Shown here one piece after another: positions 8,182-16,510 of a stretch of DNA of 33,034 nt. Position numbers and translations under genes: made by a program. The first letter of the stretch is position 1; each line of letters starts with the position of its first letter. The DNA comes from Bacteroidia bacterium. Lineage in GTDB: Bacteria > Bacteroidota > Bacteroidia > AKYH767-A > OLB10. The notes beneath the pieces are model-generated. The model was not told where the DNA came from. It saw nothing but the letters and a program-made list of their open reading frames with translations, and made no database searches. The stretch is taken from the NCBI GenBank assembly GCA_016788165.1, contig JAEUTH010000014.1:1-33034 (forward strand). Reading direction: 5' to 3'.

Positions 8182-9084
8182 ATGGAAAGAGTTATAGTAA
8201 CCGGAGGAGCTGGTTTTATTGGGTCGGCTATTTGTAAGTATTTGCAAAGTAATGCCGAAGTATTTGTAATTGATAACTTATCGTTTGGTAGCCGGCAATT
8301 TATAGAAATTGATGACACCCATTTTTTTAATGAAGATATTTTAAACTATCAGGCATTAAAAAAAGTGGTTGAGCAGGTTAAACCGCAAGTAGTAATACAC
8401 TTAGCAGCAATTCATTTTATACCTTATTGCAACGCCCATCCATTTGAAGCCGCACAAGTAAATATACAAGGCACTATCAATGTATTAGAAGCAATAAAAC
8501 CTTTTGCTAAACAAGTGTTGTTTGCAAGTACGGCAGCAGTTTATCCTATTGCCGAAGGTGCTTTAGCCGAAACTGGTTTAACAGGCCCCATGGATATTTA
8601 TGGATTATCAAAATTAGCGGGCGAGCATTTATGCCAGGGATTCTATGCGCAAACGGGTATTAACACCATCGTTGCACGTTTCTTTAATGCTTTTGGCCCT
8701 AATGAAACCAATCCACACTTAATCCCCGAAATTCAAAACCAAATACTACAAGGCCACCGAACCATCTCATTAGGAAATTTAGAACCCAAACGCGATTTTA
8801 TACATACCTATGATATGGCTGTGGCTGTTAGTTGTATGCTGCAAAAACTAACTACGGGCATACACACTATAAATTTAGGTAGTGGAGTTGAATACGCAGT
8901 TACCGAAATTGTTGATGCATTTTCACGACAGTTAGGTGAGGAGATAAAAATTAACATTGACCCAAATCGCATACGCAAAGTAGAGCGCATGCATTTGTTA
9001 GCCGATGTTACCAAGCTAAAGGCATTAGGCTGGCAACATACGGTTAGCATTGATGCAGGCATAAAAACCTTGCTTCAAAACTAA
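8182..9084 (+). CDS. NAD-dependent sugar-nucleotide epimerase/dehydratase (extended SDR)
   Basis: 300 residues from the ATG at 8182. A GTG two codons earlier (8176) is possible but less likely. It is an extended short-chain dehydrogenase: nucleotide-binding TGGAGFIGS at about 7-15, acidic DN after the second strand (VIDNLSFGS), HLAAIHFIPYCNAHP, catalytic FASTAAVY and YGLSK (Tyr-x-x-x-Lys), then RFFNAFGPNETNPHLIPE and KRDFIHTYDMA in the substrate half. This pattern fits UDP-glucose/GlcNAc 4-epimerase-like or related sugar-nucleotide enzymes; the exact substrate cannot be read. It is the first gene of an operon with two glycosyltransferases and a polymerase/ligase (gaps of 10 and 2 bases), so it probably supplies an activated sugar for that polymer. 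Confidence 0.88.
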   Translation: MERVIVTGGAGFIGSAICKYLQSNAEVFVIDNLSFGSRQFIEIDDTHFFNEDILNYQALKKVVEQVKPQVVIHLAAIHFIPYCNAHPFEAAQVNIQGTINVLEAIKPFAKQVLFASTAAVYPIAEGALAETGLTGPMDIYGLSKLAGEHLCQGFYAQTGINTIVARFFNAFGPNETNPHLIPEIQNQILQGHRTISLGNLEPKRDFIHTYDMAVAVSCMLQKLTTGIHTINLGSGVEYAVTEIVDAFSRQLGEEIKINIDPNRIRKVERMHLLADVTKLKALGWQHTVSIDAGIKTLLQN

Positions 9085-9094
9085 AGGTACTTTT

Positions 9095-10198
9095 ATGGAA
9101 GTAGTTTTTTGTACCAGCGGAATTTTTCCGGAGTCAATAGGCGGCATACAACGCCACTCACGTTTGCTTATTGAAGCCCTTACTGCTTTTAATGATATTA
9201 AACTTACGGTTATACATCCCCACAGTAAATTACAGTTTACACATTTACCTGCAGTTAACGAAATTCAAATACCTTTCAATCATCACGCTGGATATTATTT
9301 GTACAACTGTTATTTATACTCTCAGTTGGTTTATGAACAACTTAAAAACAAGCCCAATGCAATTATATATTCGCAAGGACTTTGCATCTGGCATAAAGCA
9401 CATGTATTTAAAAATCGATTGGTTTTTAATCCGCACGGTTTAGAGCCTTTTCAGGCATTAAATAAATCTGATAATTACAAACTTTGGCCATTCAGGTTTG
9501 TATTAAAAAAGGTGTTTAAAAATTGCACCTATGTAGTTTCGTTGGGCGGTAAGCTCACTAAAATATTAGAACATGCCGGTGTTAAGTCTGATAAAATTAT
9601 TGAACTCCCAAATGCTACCATCGTTCCAAATGAAATACCTTTAAAACAAAAAGGCAGTCCGTTTACATTTTTGTTTGTAGGTAGGTTTGCATACAACAAA
9701 GGCATTGATGTATTGCTCCAAGCCATTTCATTACTTGATAAAACGCAAGCGGCACAAACAAATTTTATATTGGTAGGCACCGGCCCATTGTACCAACAGT
9801 TAAAAAGTAAATATGCACTATCAAATGTTCAATACGTTGGTTTTGCAGACGATAATGCATTAGCTTCATACTACAAACAAAGCCAAGCTTTTGTATTACC
9901 CACATTATTTGAGGGTATGCCTACCGTAGTTTTAGAAGCTATGGCCCGTGCATTACCTGTTATTGTAACTGATGTAGGTGCTACAGCTATGTTAGTTGAT
10001 GAAAGCAATGGGTATTTAATTGAAAAAAACAATTTAAATCAATTAAAAGAAGCATTAATTAAAATGACTTCATTAAGTGATGAAGCTTATGATAAACTTA
10101 GTAAGCAAAGTTTCGAAAAAGTAAAAACCAATTTCAGTTGGCAAGCAGTTGCACAACAACACTATAGTTTATTTACTTCGCTTAACAGCCAATTATAA
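9095..10198 (+). CDS. family 4 glycosyltransferase
   Basis: 367 residues with a GT-B fold. The N-terminal half starts VVFCTSGIFPESIGGIQRHSRLLIEAL, the acceptor-side Gly-rich loop of GT4 enzymes. The C-terminal half has FLFVGRFAYNKGIDVLLQAI, LVGTGPLYQQL and the nucleotide-sugar signature FEGMPTVVLEAMARALPVI near residue 273, with the E-x7-E pair. It is a retaining transferase that would add a sugar from a nucleotide donor to a growing lipid-linked glycan on the inner face of the inner membrane. It lies ten bases after the epimerase and two before the Wzy/WaaL-like gene. Donor and acceptor are unknown. Confidence 0.9.
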   Translation: MEVVFCTSGIFPESIGGIQRHSRLLIEALTAFNDIKLTVIHPHSKLQFTHLPAVNEIQIPFNHHAGYYLYNCYLYSQLVYEQLKNKPNAIIYSQGLCIWHKAHVFKNRLVFNPHGLEPFQALNKSDNYKLWPFRFVLKKVFKNCTYVVSLGGKLTKILEHAGVKSDKIIELPNATIVPNEIPLKQKGSPFTFLFVGRFAYNKGIDVLLQAISLLDKTQAAQTNFILVGTGPLYQQLKSKYALSNVQYVGFADDNALASYYKQSQAFVLPTLFEGMPTVVLEAMARALPVIVTDVGATAMLVDESNGYLIEKNNLNQLKEALIKMTSLSDEAYDKLSKQSFEKVKTNFSWQAVAQQHYSLFTSLNSQL

Positions 10199-10200
10199 GC

Positions 10201-11517
10201 ATGTTAGAAACACTCAAACGCAACTATCAACTAACCATCATATTATTTGTGTGGTTGCTTGTGGGTGTTTATATAAACGTTAAGCCATATCCTACAACTA
10301 TTTTAATACCACTAACGGTATTGCTTTTTAAAGCAAAAAACAGGTATAAAGAAATATTTTTCGGTTTCCTGTTTATGTTAGCTATGAGCGATAGCTGGAG
10401 TTACAGCATGTTTTGGACAAAAGATGCGCGTAACATTTATATGCTTATGCTAGGCGTATTTTATTTTTTCGATCGCAAAAATTTTAATTACCCCAATAAA
10501 ATATTTCTGCTGTTTGTTCCATTTTTGATATGGACATGTATCACCAATTTTCGAAACGATGATATGGCCAATGCATTTCAAAAAACCATGTCTTACACAT
10601 TAATGCTCATAATTATTCCGGCTTATTTTCAAAAATTAATTATTGAAGAAGGCGCCTCCTTTTTAAGAGACTTGGTGTTTTTTGTAGCCTGGTTGTTGTT
10701 AGCCGGTTTAATTCTGATACCTTTTAATTATGATTTGGTTTACTTGGTAGAACGGTATAGAGGTGTGTTAGGCAACCCAAATGGTATAGGTACATTTAGC
10801 TTTGTGTTTACAACCTTCTTTTACATATTAACTCAAAAATTTCCGCACCTGTTTTCGAAACAAGAAAAGCTGTTTGTATATGCATTAATTACCGTATCGT
10901 TGCTTATGTGCGAAAGCCGGAATGGCTTAATGTCTATTTTGCTTTTTTTATTTTTTATCCGTTTCTACAAAATATCGGCATTTGCAGGTTTTGCAGTTTT
11001 TGTAATTACGCTTGTAAGTTTTCAATTGGTATCACAAAACCTAACCGAAATAATTAAAGCACTTGGTTTGTCTGATGTACTTCGTGCCGATTCTATCGAA
11101 AGTGGTTCGGGTAGGTTAGTAGCCTGGCAATTTGCCTGGATTGAAATTCAGAAAAACTTCTTTATAGGTTTAGGGTTCGATTACGACTCGCAATACTTTG
11201 TCCGAAATGCTAAAATGCTGAGTTGGCTTGGGCACAATGGTGGTATCCACAACGTGTTTTTAGGCTTATGGATGTGCTTTGGCCTTATTGGTGTAATACT
11301 TTTTTATCAGGCATTGCTGCGCTTGTTTTTTCGGTTAGCTAATCGTTCGTTTATTGCCATACCATTGTTATACGCATTGTTGTTTTCAACTTCATACGAA
11401 GCCTGGCTTATGGGCTCGCTTAACCCGTTTACTGTATATTTAATTATGTCGTTAGTATTGCTCGACTATGACCACCAATTTAGCACCTCGAAAAAAAGCC
11501 TTGTTTCTGTACAATAG
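10201..11517 (+). CDS. O-antigen ligase/polymerase family membrane protein
   Basis: 438 residues with about ten to twelve hydrophobic segments from residue 12 to 425. The Wzy/WaaL family pattern is visible: GVLGNPNGIGTFSF in the middle, CESRNGLMSILLF, then a long periplasmic stretch (DSIESGSGRLVAWQFAW, FIGLGFDYDSQ) ending in HNGGIHNVFLGLWMCFGLIG with the conserved HN. The family either polymerises undecaprenyl-linked repeat units (Wzy) or ligates glycan to lipid A core (WaaL); sequence alone does not separate these. Its flanking glycosyltransferases favour a role in a surface polysaccharide. The last 50 bases overlap the next gene in another frame. Confidence 0.85.
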   Translation: MLETLKRNYQLTIILFVWLLVGVYINVKPYPTTILIPLTVLLFKAKNRYKEIFFGFLFMLAMSDSWSYSMFWTKDARNIYMLMLGVFYFFDRKNFNYPNKIFLLFVPFLIWTCITNFRNDDMANAFQKTMSYTLMLIIIPAYFQKLIIEEGASFLRDLVFFVAWLLLAGLILIPFNYDLVYLVERYRGVLGNPNGIGTFSFVFTTFFYILTQKFPHLFSKQEKLFVYALITVSLLMCESRNGLMSILLFLFFIRFYKISAFAGFAVFVITLVSFQLVSQNLTEIIKALGLSDVLRADSIESGSGRLVAWQFAWIEIQKNFFIGLGFDYDSQYFVRNAKMLSWLGHNGGIHNVFLGLWMCFGLIGVILFYQALLRLFFRLANRSFIAIPLLYALLFSTSYEAWLMGSLNPFTVYLIMSLVLLDYDHQFSTSKKSLVSVQ

Positions 11518-12553
11518 ATTGGCAGGTTATTTTCTCGACTGTGTAAAGCAACTCACACAATCATATCCTGTTGATGTACATATTGTAAAACTGCCGGTTA
11601 ATCAGGTGGCACCTTTTCAATTTGAAACATTGCCAAATGTTACCATGTATAATCGCAATGAATTAACCAATAAACAATTGATGCAGCTTTGTGATGAAAT
11701 AAACCCCGATTTTATTTTTTGCAATGGTTGGGTTGATAAAACATACTTAGCTATTTGTCGCAAGTTTAAAGGCCGTGTTGCAACTGTACTCACACTTGAT
11801 AATCCCTGGTTAGGCACAGCAAAACAATACATTGGCTCGGCAATAGCACAGTTAAGTTTTAGATTTATTTTTAGCGATGTTTGGGTGCCAGGTCCGCCAC
11901 ATGTTATTTATGCGCGCAAACTGGGTTTTAAACCGCAACAGATTTTTACAGGGAAATACACAGCCAATTACGAGTGGTTTTATAACCAATACAAACTTAA
12001 CTATGAGGCTAAGCATCAAAATTTTCCGAAACGCATTATTTATGTTGGACGTTACACTACACTTAAAGGTGTAGAAGAAATGTGGCAGGCATTTATCAAA
12101 CTTCAACAAACACATCCAAACCCTTGGGAGCTTTGGTGTTTAGGCAAAGGGGAGCATGAAGCCATTTTTCCAAAACATCCTAATATTAAAAATTTTGGAT
12201 TTGTACAACCCGCCAATTTAAACACGTTTATAGCACAAACGGGTGTGTTTATTTTGCCCAGTAAAATCGAACATTGGGGTGTAGTAGTGCATGAGTTTGC
12301 TGCTGCCGGTTATCCAATAATTACAAGCAACAGAACCAATGCATCATCCGTATTTCTAAAAGAAGGCATAAATGGTTTTACATTTAAATCGGCCGATGCC
12401 GAATCGCTGTATCAAGTATTGCTTCGCTTAATTTCATTACCCGATGATGCACTTTTGGCAATGGGCGATGCAAGTGTTTTATTAGCGGCTGCAATAACAC
12501 CCAATACTTGGAGCGATAGGGTTTGGCAATGGATTAAAGCATACGAAAAATAA
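11468..12553 (+). CDS. family 4 glycosyltransferase
   Basis: 361 residues, GT-B type. Recognisable parts are the Rossmann strand and loop PDFIFCNGWVDKTYLAI in the first half, RIIYVGRYTTLKGVEEMWQAF at the start of the second half, LWCLGKGEHEA, and ILPSKIEHWGVVVHEFAAAGYPIITS near residue 260-285, with the E-x7-E donor-binding pair. The first half looks unlike the other GT4 of this operon, so it is not a recent duplicate. The start ATG at 11468 lies 50 bases inside the previous gene. MTTNLAPRKKALFLYNRL fits a GT N terminus (hydrophobic strand after a basic start), and no ATG closely follows, so the overlap is probably real. Last gene of the polysaccharide operon. Confidence 0.88.
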   Translation: MTTNLAPRKKALFLYNRLAGYFLDCVKQLTQSYPVDVHIVKLPVNQVAPFQFETLPNVTMYNRNELTNKQLMQLCDEINPDFIFCNGWVDKTYLAICRKFKGRVATVLTLDNPWLGTAKQYIGSAIAQLSFRFIFSDVWVPGPPHVIYARKLGFKPQQIFTGKYTANYEWFYNQYKLNYEAKHQNFPKRIIYVGRYTTLKGVEEMWQAFIKLQQTHPNPWELWCLGKGEHEAIFPKHPNIKNFGFVQPANLNTFIAQTGVFILPSKIEHWGVVVHEFAAAGYPIITSNRTNASSVFLKEGINGFTFKSADAESLYQVLLRLISLPDDALLAMGDASVLLAAAITPNTWSDRVWQWIKAYEK

Positions 12554-12567
12554 TAAATACAACAATT

Positions 12568-13281
12568 ATGGCAGGTTGGTCAAAATGGTTATGGGGAGGT
12601 TTGGGATGGGCTGTTGGTGGCCCTATTGGAGGCATTATTGGTTTTGCATTAGGTGCAGTTACACAAGGTTTGGACGATGAAAACACGCCTGTTAAAGCCA
12701 ATGCCGCAGGCGATTTTGGCGCCTCATTATTAGTGCTTTGTGCTGTTATTATGAAAGCTGATAACCGTTTGCTAAAATCAGAATTAGATTTTATCAGGCA
12801 GTTTTTTAACAAACAGTTTGGCGAAACCTACACACAACAACGCATGCTGTTATTGCGCGAAATTTTAAAACAAGACATTGACCATAAGCAGGTTTGTTTG
12901 CAAATAAAGGGGCATCTTAATTATGCATCACGCTTAGAATTAATGCATTTGCTTTTTGGTGTAGCCGCTGCCGATAATCATTTAGATAAAACCGAACTTG
13001 ATACACTTTCGCAACTGGCCTATGAGTTAGGAATAAAGCAACCTGATTTTATTTCATTACAAGCAATGTTTGTTGTAGATAAAACAGCGGCCTATAAAAT
13101 TTTAGAGATTGATGAAACAGCAACAGACGATGAAGTGAAAAAAGCATATCGTAAAATGGCCGTTAAATATCATCCGGATAAAGTACACCATTTAGGACCC
13201 GACTTTCAGAAAGATGCTAATATTAAATTTCAGAAAATTACCGAAGCATACGAATCAATAAAAAAGCAACGCGGCTTTTGA
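12568..13281 (+). CDS. TerB-like and DnaJ-domain protein (DjlA-like)
   Basis: 237 residues. The N terminus (about 4-35) is a Gly- and Trp-rich hydrophobic segment (WLWGGLGWAVGGPIGGIIGFALG), probably membrane-associated and resembling a glycine zipper. The middle (about 48-165) is a TerB-type helical domain with MKADNRLLKSELDFIRQFF and AAADNHLDKTELDTL, the paired acidic D-x-x-L/D-x-x-E loops of that fold. The C terminus (about 172-237) is a J domain with the HPD triad in KYHPDKV, which would stimulate a DnaK-type chaperone. The order membrane segment-TerB-J is that of DjlA, a membrane-anchored co-chaperone in Proteobacteria; length and order support the comparison, function is inferred. It is 14 bases after the glycosyltransferase and 24 before the CvpA-like gene. 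Confidence 0.85.
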   Translation: MAGWSKWLWGGLGWAVGGPIGGIIGFALGAVTQGLDDENTPVKANAAGDFGASLLVLCAVIMKADNRLLKSELDFIRQFFNKQFGETYTQQRMLLLREILKQDIDHKQVCLQIKGHLNYASRLELMHLLFGVAAADNHLDKTELDTLSQLAYELGIKQPDFISLQAMFVVDKTAAYKILEIDETATDDEVKKAYRKMAVKYHPDKVHHLGPDFQKDANIKFQKITEAYESIKKQRGF

Positions 13282-13305
13282 TTTTAAAAATAAACAAACA
13301 ATACT

Positions 13306-13860
13306 ATGAATTGGTTAGATGGCATTATTGCACTACCGCTGTTATGGGGTGCATACCAAGGTTTTAAAAAGGGCATCGTGTTTATGTTGTTGATGATTAT
13401 TGGAATGGTGCTGGGTATGTATATTGCCTTTAAATTTTCAGGTTTAATTGTTGGCTTTTTAGCCAATCATATTAGTGCAACAGCAGCATTGCCTTATATA
13501 GCATTTGCATTGGTTTTTATTATTATTGTTTTAGTTGTTTACCTGCTATCAAAATTTTTAGAAGCTATATTAAAAACCACTGCACTTACCGGTTTAAATA
13601 AGGCTGCTGGTGCAATGGCCGGTTTAACCAAATGGGCACTTATTGTTAGTGTTTTTTTATGGATGTTTAAAGCACTTGAGCCACATGTGTATGTAATTCC
13701 ATTAAAAGCACAGGATGAATCGATAACTTATAATCCGGTTTTAAAATTAGCCACATTTATAACACCGGCATTTACAGATATTAAGCGTGTGTTTAATAAT
13801 AATATTGGCAAGGTTGATAGCCTTATTATTAATCATGTGCCCGATAGCACTCTAAAATAA
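13306..13860 (+). CDS. CvpA family inner-membrane protein
   Basis: 184 residues. The start MNWLDGIIALPLLWGAYQGFKKGIV is the CvpA-family opening (W-L-D followed by G-x-x-x-G-x-x-x-G). Four hydrophobic segments follow (about 5-22, 27-50, 60-85, 103-122), then a soluble tail. CvpA in E. coli is needed for colicin V production and bile resistance; the biochemical role in Bacteroidota is unknown. It follows the DnaJ-domain gene by 24 bases on the same strand, so the two are probably cotranscribed. Confidence 0.85.
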   Translation: MNWLDGIIALPLLWGAYQGFKKGIVFMLLMIIGMVLGMYIAFKFSGLIVGFLANHISATAALPYIAFALVFIIIVLVVYLLSKFLEAILKTTALTGLNKAAGAMAGLTKWALIVSVFLWMFKALEPHVYVIPLKAQDESITYNPVLKLATFITPAFTDIKRVFNNNIGKVDSLIINHVPDSTLK

Positions 13861-13980
13861 AAAAGTTCTCGGATTAAATCACAAGTAAGTTTATTGCTGG
13901 TTTGTTGCCGGGTATGCAACTTTTTATATATCATTGTTACTTACTAAGCTAAGTTCCATTTTCCCTAAAATATACCTCCA

Positions 13981-16173
13981 ATGAAAAAACACTTACAATT
14001 TATTTTACTTGCTTTAGCAATTACTGTTTCATCTTCATCACTTAAAGCAAGTCATATTATGGGTGGCGAGTTAACCTATAAATGGCTCAGTGGTAATACC
14101 TATGAATTAACGTTATCGCTCTATCGCGATTGTTTTGGTATTCCGGCACCTACACCCACAACCGATGTAGTAGCTTACTCATCCTGTTTTGGAAGCATTT
14201 CGGTAACCTTAAACGAAATATCGGTAACCAATATTACACCTGCATGCGACACAGTAATTACCTGTGTTGGCGGTGCCAATGGTGTCGAAAAACATGTTTA
14301 TACCGGTATTGTAACCCTTCCCGGCATCTGTGCCGATTTTACATTTTACTGGACATTGTGCTGTCGCAATGCAGCCATTACAAACCTAACCAATGCAGCA
14401 GGTTATGGTGCAACTTTTTATGCTACGTTAGACAATACGCAAACGCCATTTAATAGTTCTCCTGTATTTGCCAACGATCCGGTTATTTACCTTTTTACCA
14501 ATCAGCTTTACCACATCAATAACGGCATGTACGATAGCGATGGCGATTCGTTGGTTATAAGTATGATTGAACCTTTGGATGGTAATACAACTACCGGTGC
14601 ATTAACTGCACTGCCTATTCCATACAACCCACCATTTACCTATTTAAATCCGGTAACATCGGCAAATCCGCTTACAATTGATTCAACAACCGGTGAAATT
14701 ATTGTCGAACCTTTAAACTCAGAAGTTGATGTTTGGGCATATCGTGTTGATGAGTATAGAAACGGTGTTAAAATTGGTAGCGTTACACGTGATATACAAT
14801 TGGTAATATTTCCGGGTACCGATCAATTGCCTACATTATCAGGTATAAACCAATACCCGGGTTCGGTAACAACTATTTGCGCAGGCGACTCATTAATGTT
14901 TGATATTTTTAGTGCCGATCCTGACAGTGGAGATAGTACTTTTATTGCATGGCACCACTTTGGCCAACCTAACTACACACTTACCATTAATGGAGGCCAA
15001 AATGAAGGTGCAAGTTTTGCATGGGCAACCGATTCAACAATGATTAGCCCTAACCCTTACCTCTTGTACGTATCAGTAAAAGACAATGCTTGTCCTTATT
15101 ACGGATTGCAAACTTACGTTTACAAGATTTTTGTAAACCAATGTATTACGAATGATGTATGGCCGGGCGATGCTAACTCTGACTTAGTGTGTAATATGTA
15201 CGATATATTGCCCATTGGCTTAACATACGGTAATACCGGTCCGACCCGTACCGGTGCCTCATTAAATTGGTTGGCGCAACCTGCTTTAGCCTGGAATAAC
15301 ACTATTGCCAGTGGCGTAAATAACAAGCATGCCGATTGTGATGGCAATGGTGTTATTGACTCATTAGATTTAATAGCCATAACTTTAAACTATGGCAGTA
15401 CCCATAATAAAATGGGTAATCTAGTTGAGCCTCATATAAATGGGTTGCCCGATTTAAAAGTTACCTATTCGGCACAGCAAGTTGCACCGGGTGCGCCTGT
15501 TGTTGCAACTATCGAATTAGGTAATGCATCAACACCTTTAAATGCTGTTTATGGTATTGCTTATACATTAAACTACAGCGTAAATATGTTTCAACTGGGC
15601 ACAGCAGGTTTTAGTAATACAAATTCATTTGTGGGTAATACAAACAATGCATTGCGCCTTACTGAAGGTGTAATTGACTACGGTAGTATTACAACAGGTT
15701 TGGTTCGTATTGACCACAATAATGCAAGCGGCTATGGCGAAATTGGTAAGTTTACATTTACAGCCAATCCTTTAATTATTGGCGATGTAACATTTAATAT
15801 GACTTTTAGTAATGTAAGGTTGGTAATGAATGATGGTACACAGGTGCCTGTTAATGTGATAAACAATAACTCGTTTACCATTTCACAATTATTAGGCGTA
15901 GCTGATTTAAGTAATCAGATACAACATTTAAGCATACGCCCCAATCAAACAAAAGATATAGCAACTGTAAGTTATCAATTGGGTACTACAACTAACGTAA
16001 CCTTAGAAATAATGGATATGTTAGGTAATATAGTTCAAACCGAAAAATATGGAAATGTTAGTGCAGGTGTACAGCAAGTGGTTTTAAATATTGCCGGTTT
16101 AAACCAAGGTGCTTACTTGGTTAGAGTTAGTTCAGCAAATGGCATTGCTACGCAACGTTTGATAAAATTGTAA
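13981..16173 (+). CDS. large T9SS cargo with dockerin-like Ca-binding loops and sorting domain
   Basis: 730 residues. Signal peptide about 1-23 (ends SLKA). The mature start SHIMGGELTYKWLSG followed by LTLSLYRDCFG is a block I recognise from very large adhesin-like surface proteins of Bacteroidota. A Cys-rich part follows (CDTVITC, CCRN) and an immunoglobulin-like middle. At about 393-470 two EF-hand-type loops occur, GDANSDLVCNMYDIL and DCDGNGVIDSLDLI, spaced as in type I dockerins. The next 150 residues look like a cohesin-like or beta-sandwich domain (VAPGAPVVATIELGN). The last 85 residues are a T9SS type A sorting domain (VTLEIMDMLGNIV ... GAYLVRVSSANGIATQRLIKL) in which the usual YPNP has become RPNQ. 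It would be exported through the outer membrane and anchored or released. Substrate unknown; possibly an adhesin. Confidence 0.85.
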   Translation: MKKHLQFILLALAITVSSSSLKASHIMGGELTYKWLSGNTYELTLSLYRDCFGIPAPTPTTDVVAYSSCFGSISVTLNEISVTNITPACDTVITCVGGANGVEKHVYTGIVTLPGICADFTFYWTLCCRNAAITNLTNAAGYGATFYATLDNTQTPFNSSPVFANDPVIYLFTNQLYHINNGMYDSDGDSLVISMIEPLDGNTTTGALTALPIPYNPPFTYLNPVTSANPLTIDSTTGEIIVEPLNSEVDVWAYRVDEYRNGVKIGSVTRDIQLVIFPGTDQLPTLSGINQYPGSVTTICAGDSLMFDIFSADPDSGDSTFIAWHHFGQPNYTLTINGGQNEGASFAWATDSTMISPNPYLLYVSVKDNACPYYGLQTYVYKIFVNQCITNDVWPGDANSDLVCNMYDILPIGLTYGNTGPTRTGASLNWLAQPALAWNNTIASGVNNKHADCDGNGVIDSLDLIAITLNYGSTHNKMGNLVEPHINGLPDLKVTYSAQQVAPGAPVVATIELGNASTPLNAVYGIAYTLNYSVNMFQLGTAGFSNTNSFVGNTNNALRLTEGVIDYGSITTGLVRIDHNNASGYGEIGKFTFTANPLIIGDVTFNMTFSNVRLVMNDGTQVPVNVINNNSFTISQLLGVADLSNQIQHLSIRPNQTKDIATVSYQLGTTTNVTLEIMDMLGNIVQTEKYGNVSAGVQQVVLNIAGLNQGAYLVRVSSANGIATQRLIKL

Positions 16174-16184
16174 ATGCTTAAAAT

Positions 16185-16225
16185 AAAAAACCCGTTTAAA
16201 GTTTAGGCTTTAAACGGGTTTTTTT
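16185..16225 (+). terminator. intrinsic terminator of the 730-residue cargo gene
   Basis: Arms 16185-16201 and 16208-16224 pair without mismatch around the loop TTTAGG; the core is CCCGTTTAAAG with its complement, followed by a T run. It starts 11 bases after the stop codon. Confidence 0.92.
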
Positions 16226-16254
16226 GTGCGATACTTTTATTAATCCAAGCGCAT

Positions 16255-16291
16255 AAAAAAGCCGTTGACCTTAAAAGGCAACGGCTTTTAT
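16255..16291 (-). terminator. intrinsic terminator of the 37-codon gene
   Basis: Arms AAAAAGCCGTTG (16256-16267) and CAACGGCTTTT (16279-16289). On the minus strand the hairpin is followed by a T run, so it ends transcripts coming from the small gene at 16310-16423. With the T run on the plus strand it may act as a second stop for the cargo gene too. Confidence 0.85.
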
Positions 16292-16309
16292 TATTTTTTG
16301 CAGCTTAGC

Positions 16310-16423
16310 TTAAATAGTGCACCTTAAAAGGTAAAAAATAGAAGATAATATAAGTGCTATCCACAACATGGCCACTACGCTAGTACCGCTGTGACCAAAA
16401 TAAGTTTCCATAAATTTACGCAT
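16310..16423 (-). CDS. 37-residue single-pass membrane peptide
   Basis: ATG at 16423-16421 and TAA at 16312-16310. The product starts MRKFMETYFGHSGTS and continues with one hydrophobic segment of about 19 residues (VVAMLWIALILSSIFYLL, about 16-34), ending RCTI. The short N-terminal part carries basic and acidic residues; the C terminus has one Cys. The case for a real gene is the context: a TTG-N19-TACTTTTG promoter 37 bases upstream and a strong terminator 19 bases downstream, both in the right orientation, with nothing else between them. No family is recognised. Alternatively the unit might be a small RNA with an incidental ORF. Confidence 0.6.
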   Translation of the reverse strand: MRKFMETYFGHSGTSVVAMLWIALILSSIFYLLRCTI

Positions 16424-16449
16424 GGCTGTATTTGTTTGAGAGTTTTTTG

Positions 16450-16480
16450 TTGGTGTGGGCAAAAGTAAAAATTATGTTTT
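16450..16480 (+). promoter_or_regulatory. candidate promoter of the DinB-like gene
   Basis: TTG at 16450-16452, a 20-base spacer, TATGTTTT at 16473-16480 (last base off consensus). It lies 30 bases before the ATG at 16511 and overlaps the minus-strand promoter, so the two genes may compete for polymerase. Confidence 0.4.
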
Positions 16481-16489
16481 AGGTTGCAA
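16460..16489 (-). promoter_or_regulatory. Bacteroidota-type promoter of the 37-codon gene
   Basis: On the minus strand TTG (16489-16487), a 19-base spacer, then TACTTTTG (16467-16460), an exact match to TAnnTTTG. Start of transcription would be near 16453, about 30 bases before the ATG. It overlaps a candidate promoter for the plus-strand gene at 16511. Confidence 0.8.
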
Positions 16490-16510
16490 GCCATTAAAAA
16501 ATTCAAATCT

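Noticed and set aside
12568..13281. Tellurite resistance or phage-defence role from the TerB-like domain
   Set aside because: No other ter or defence genes nearby; the DjlA-like order explains the protein.
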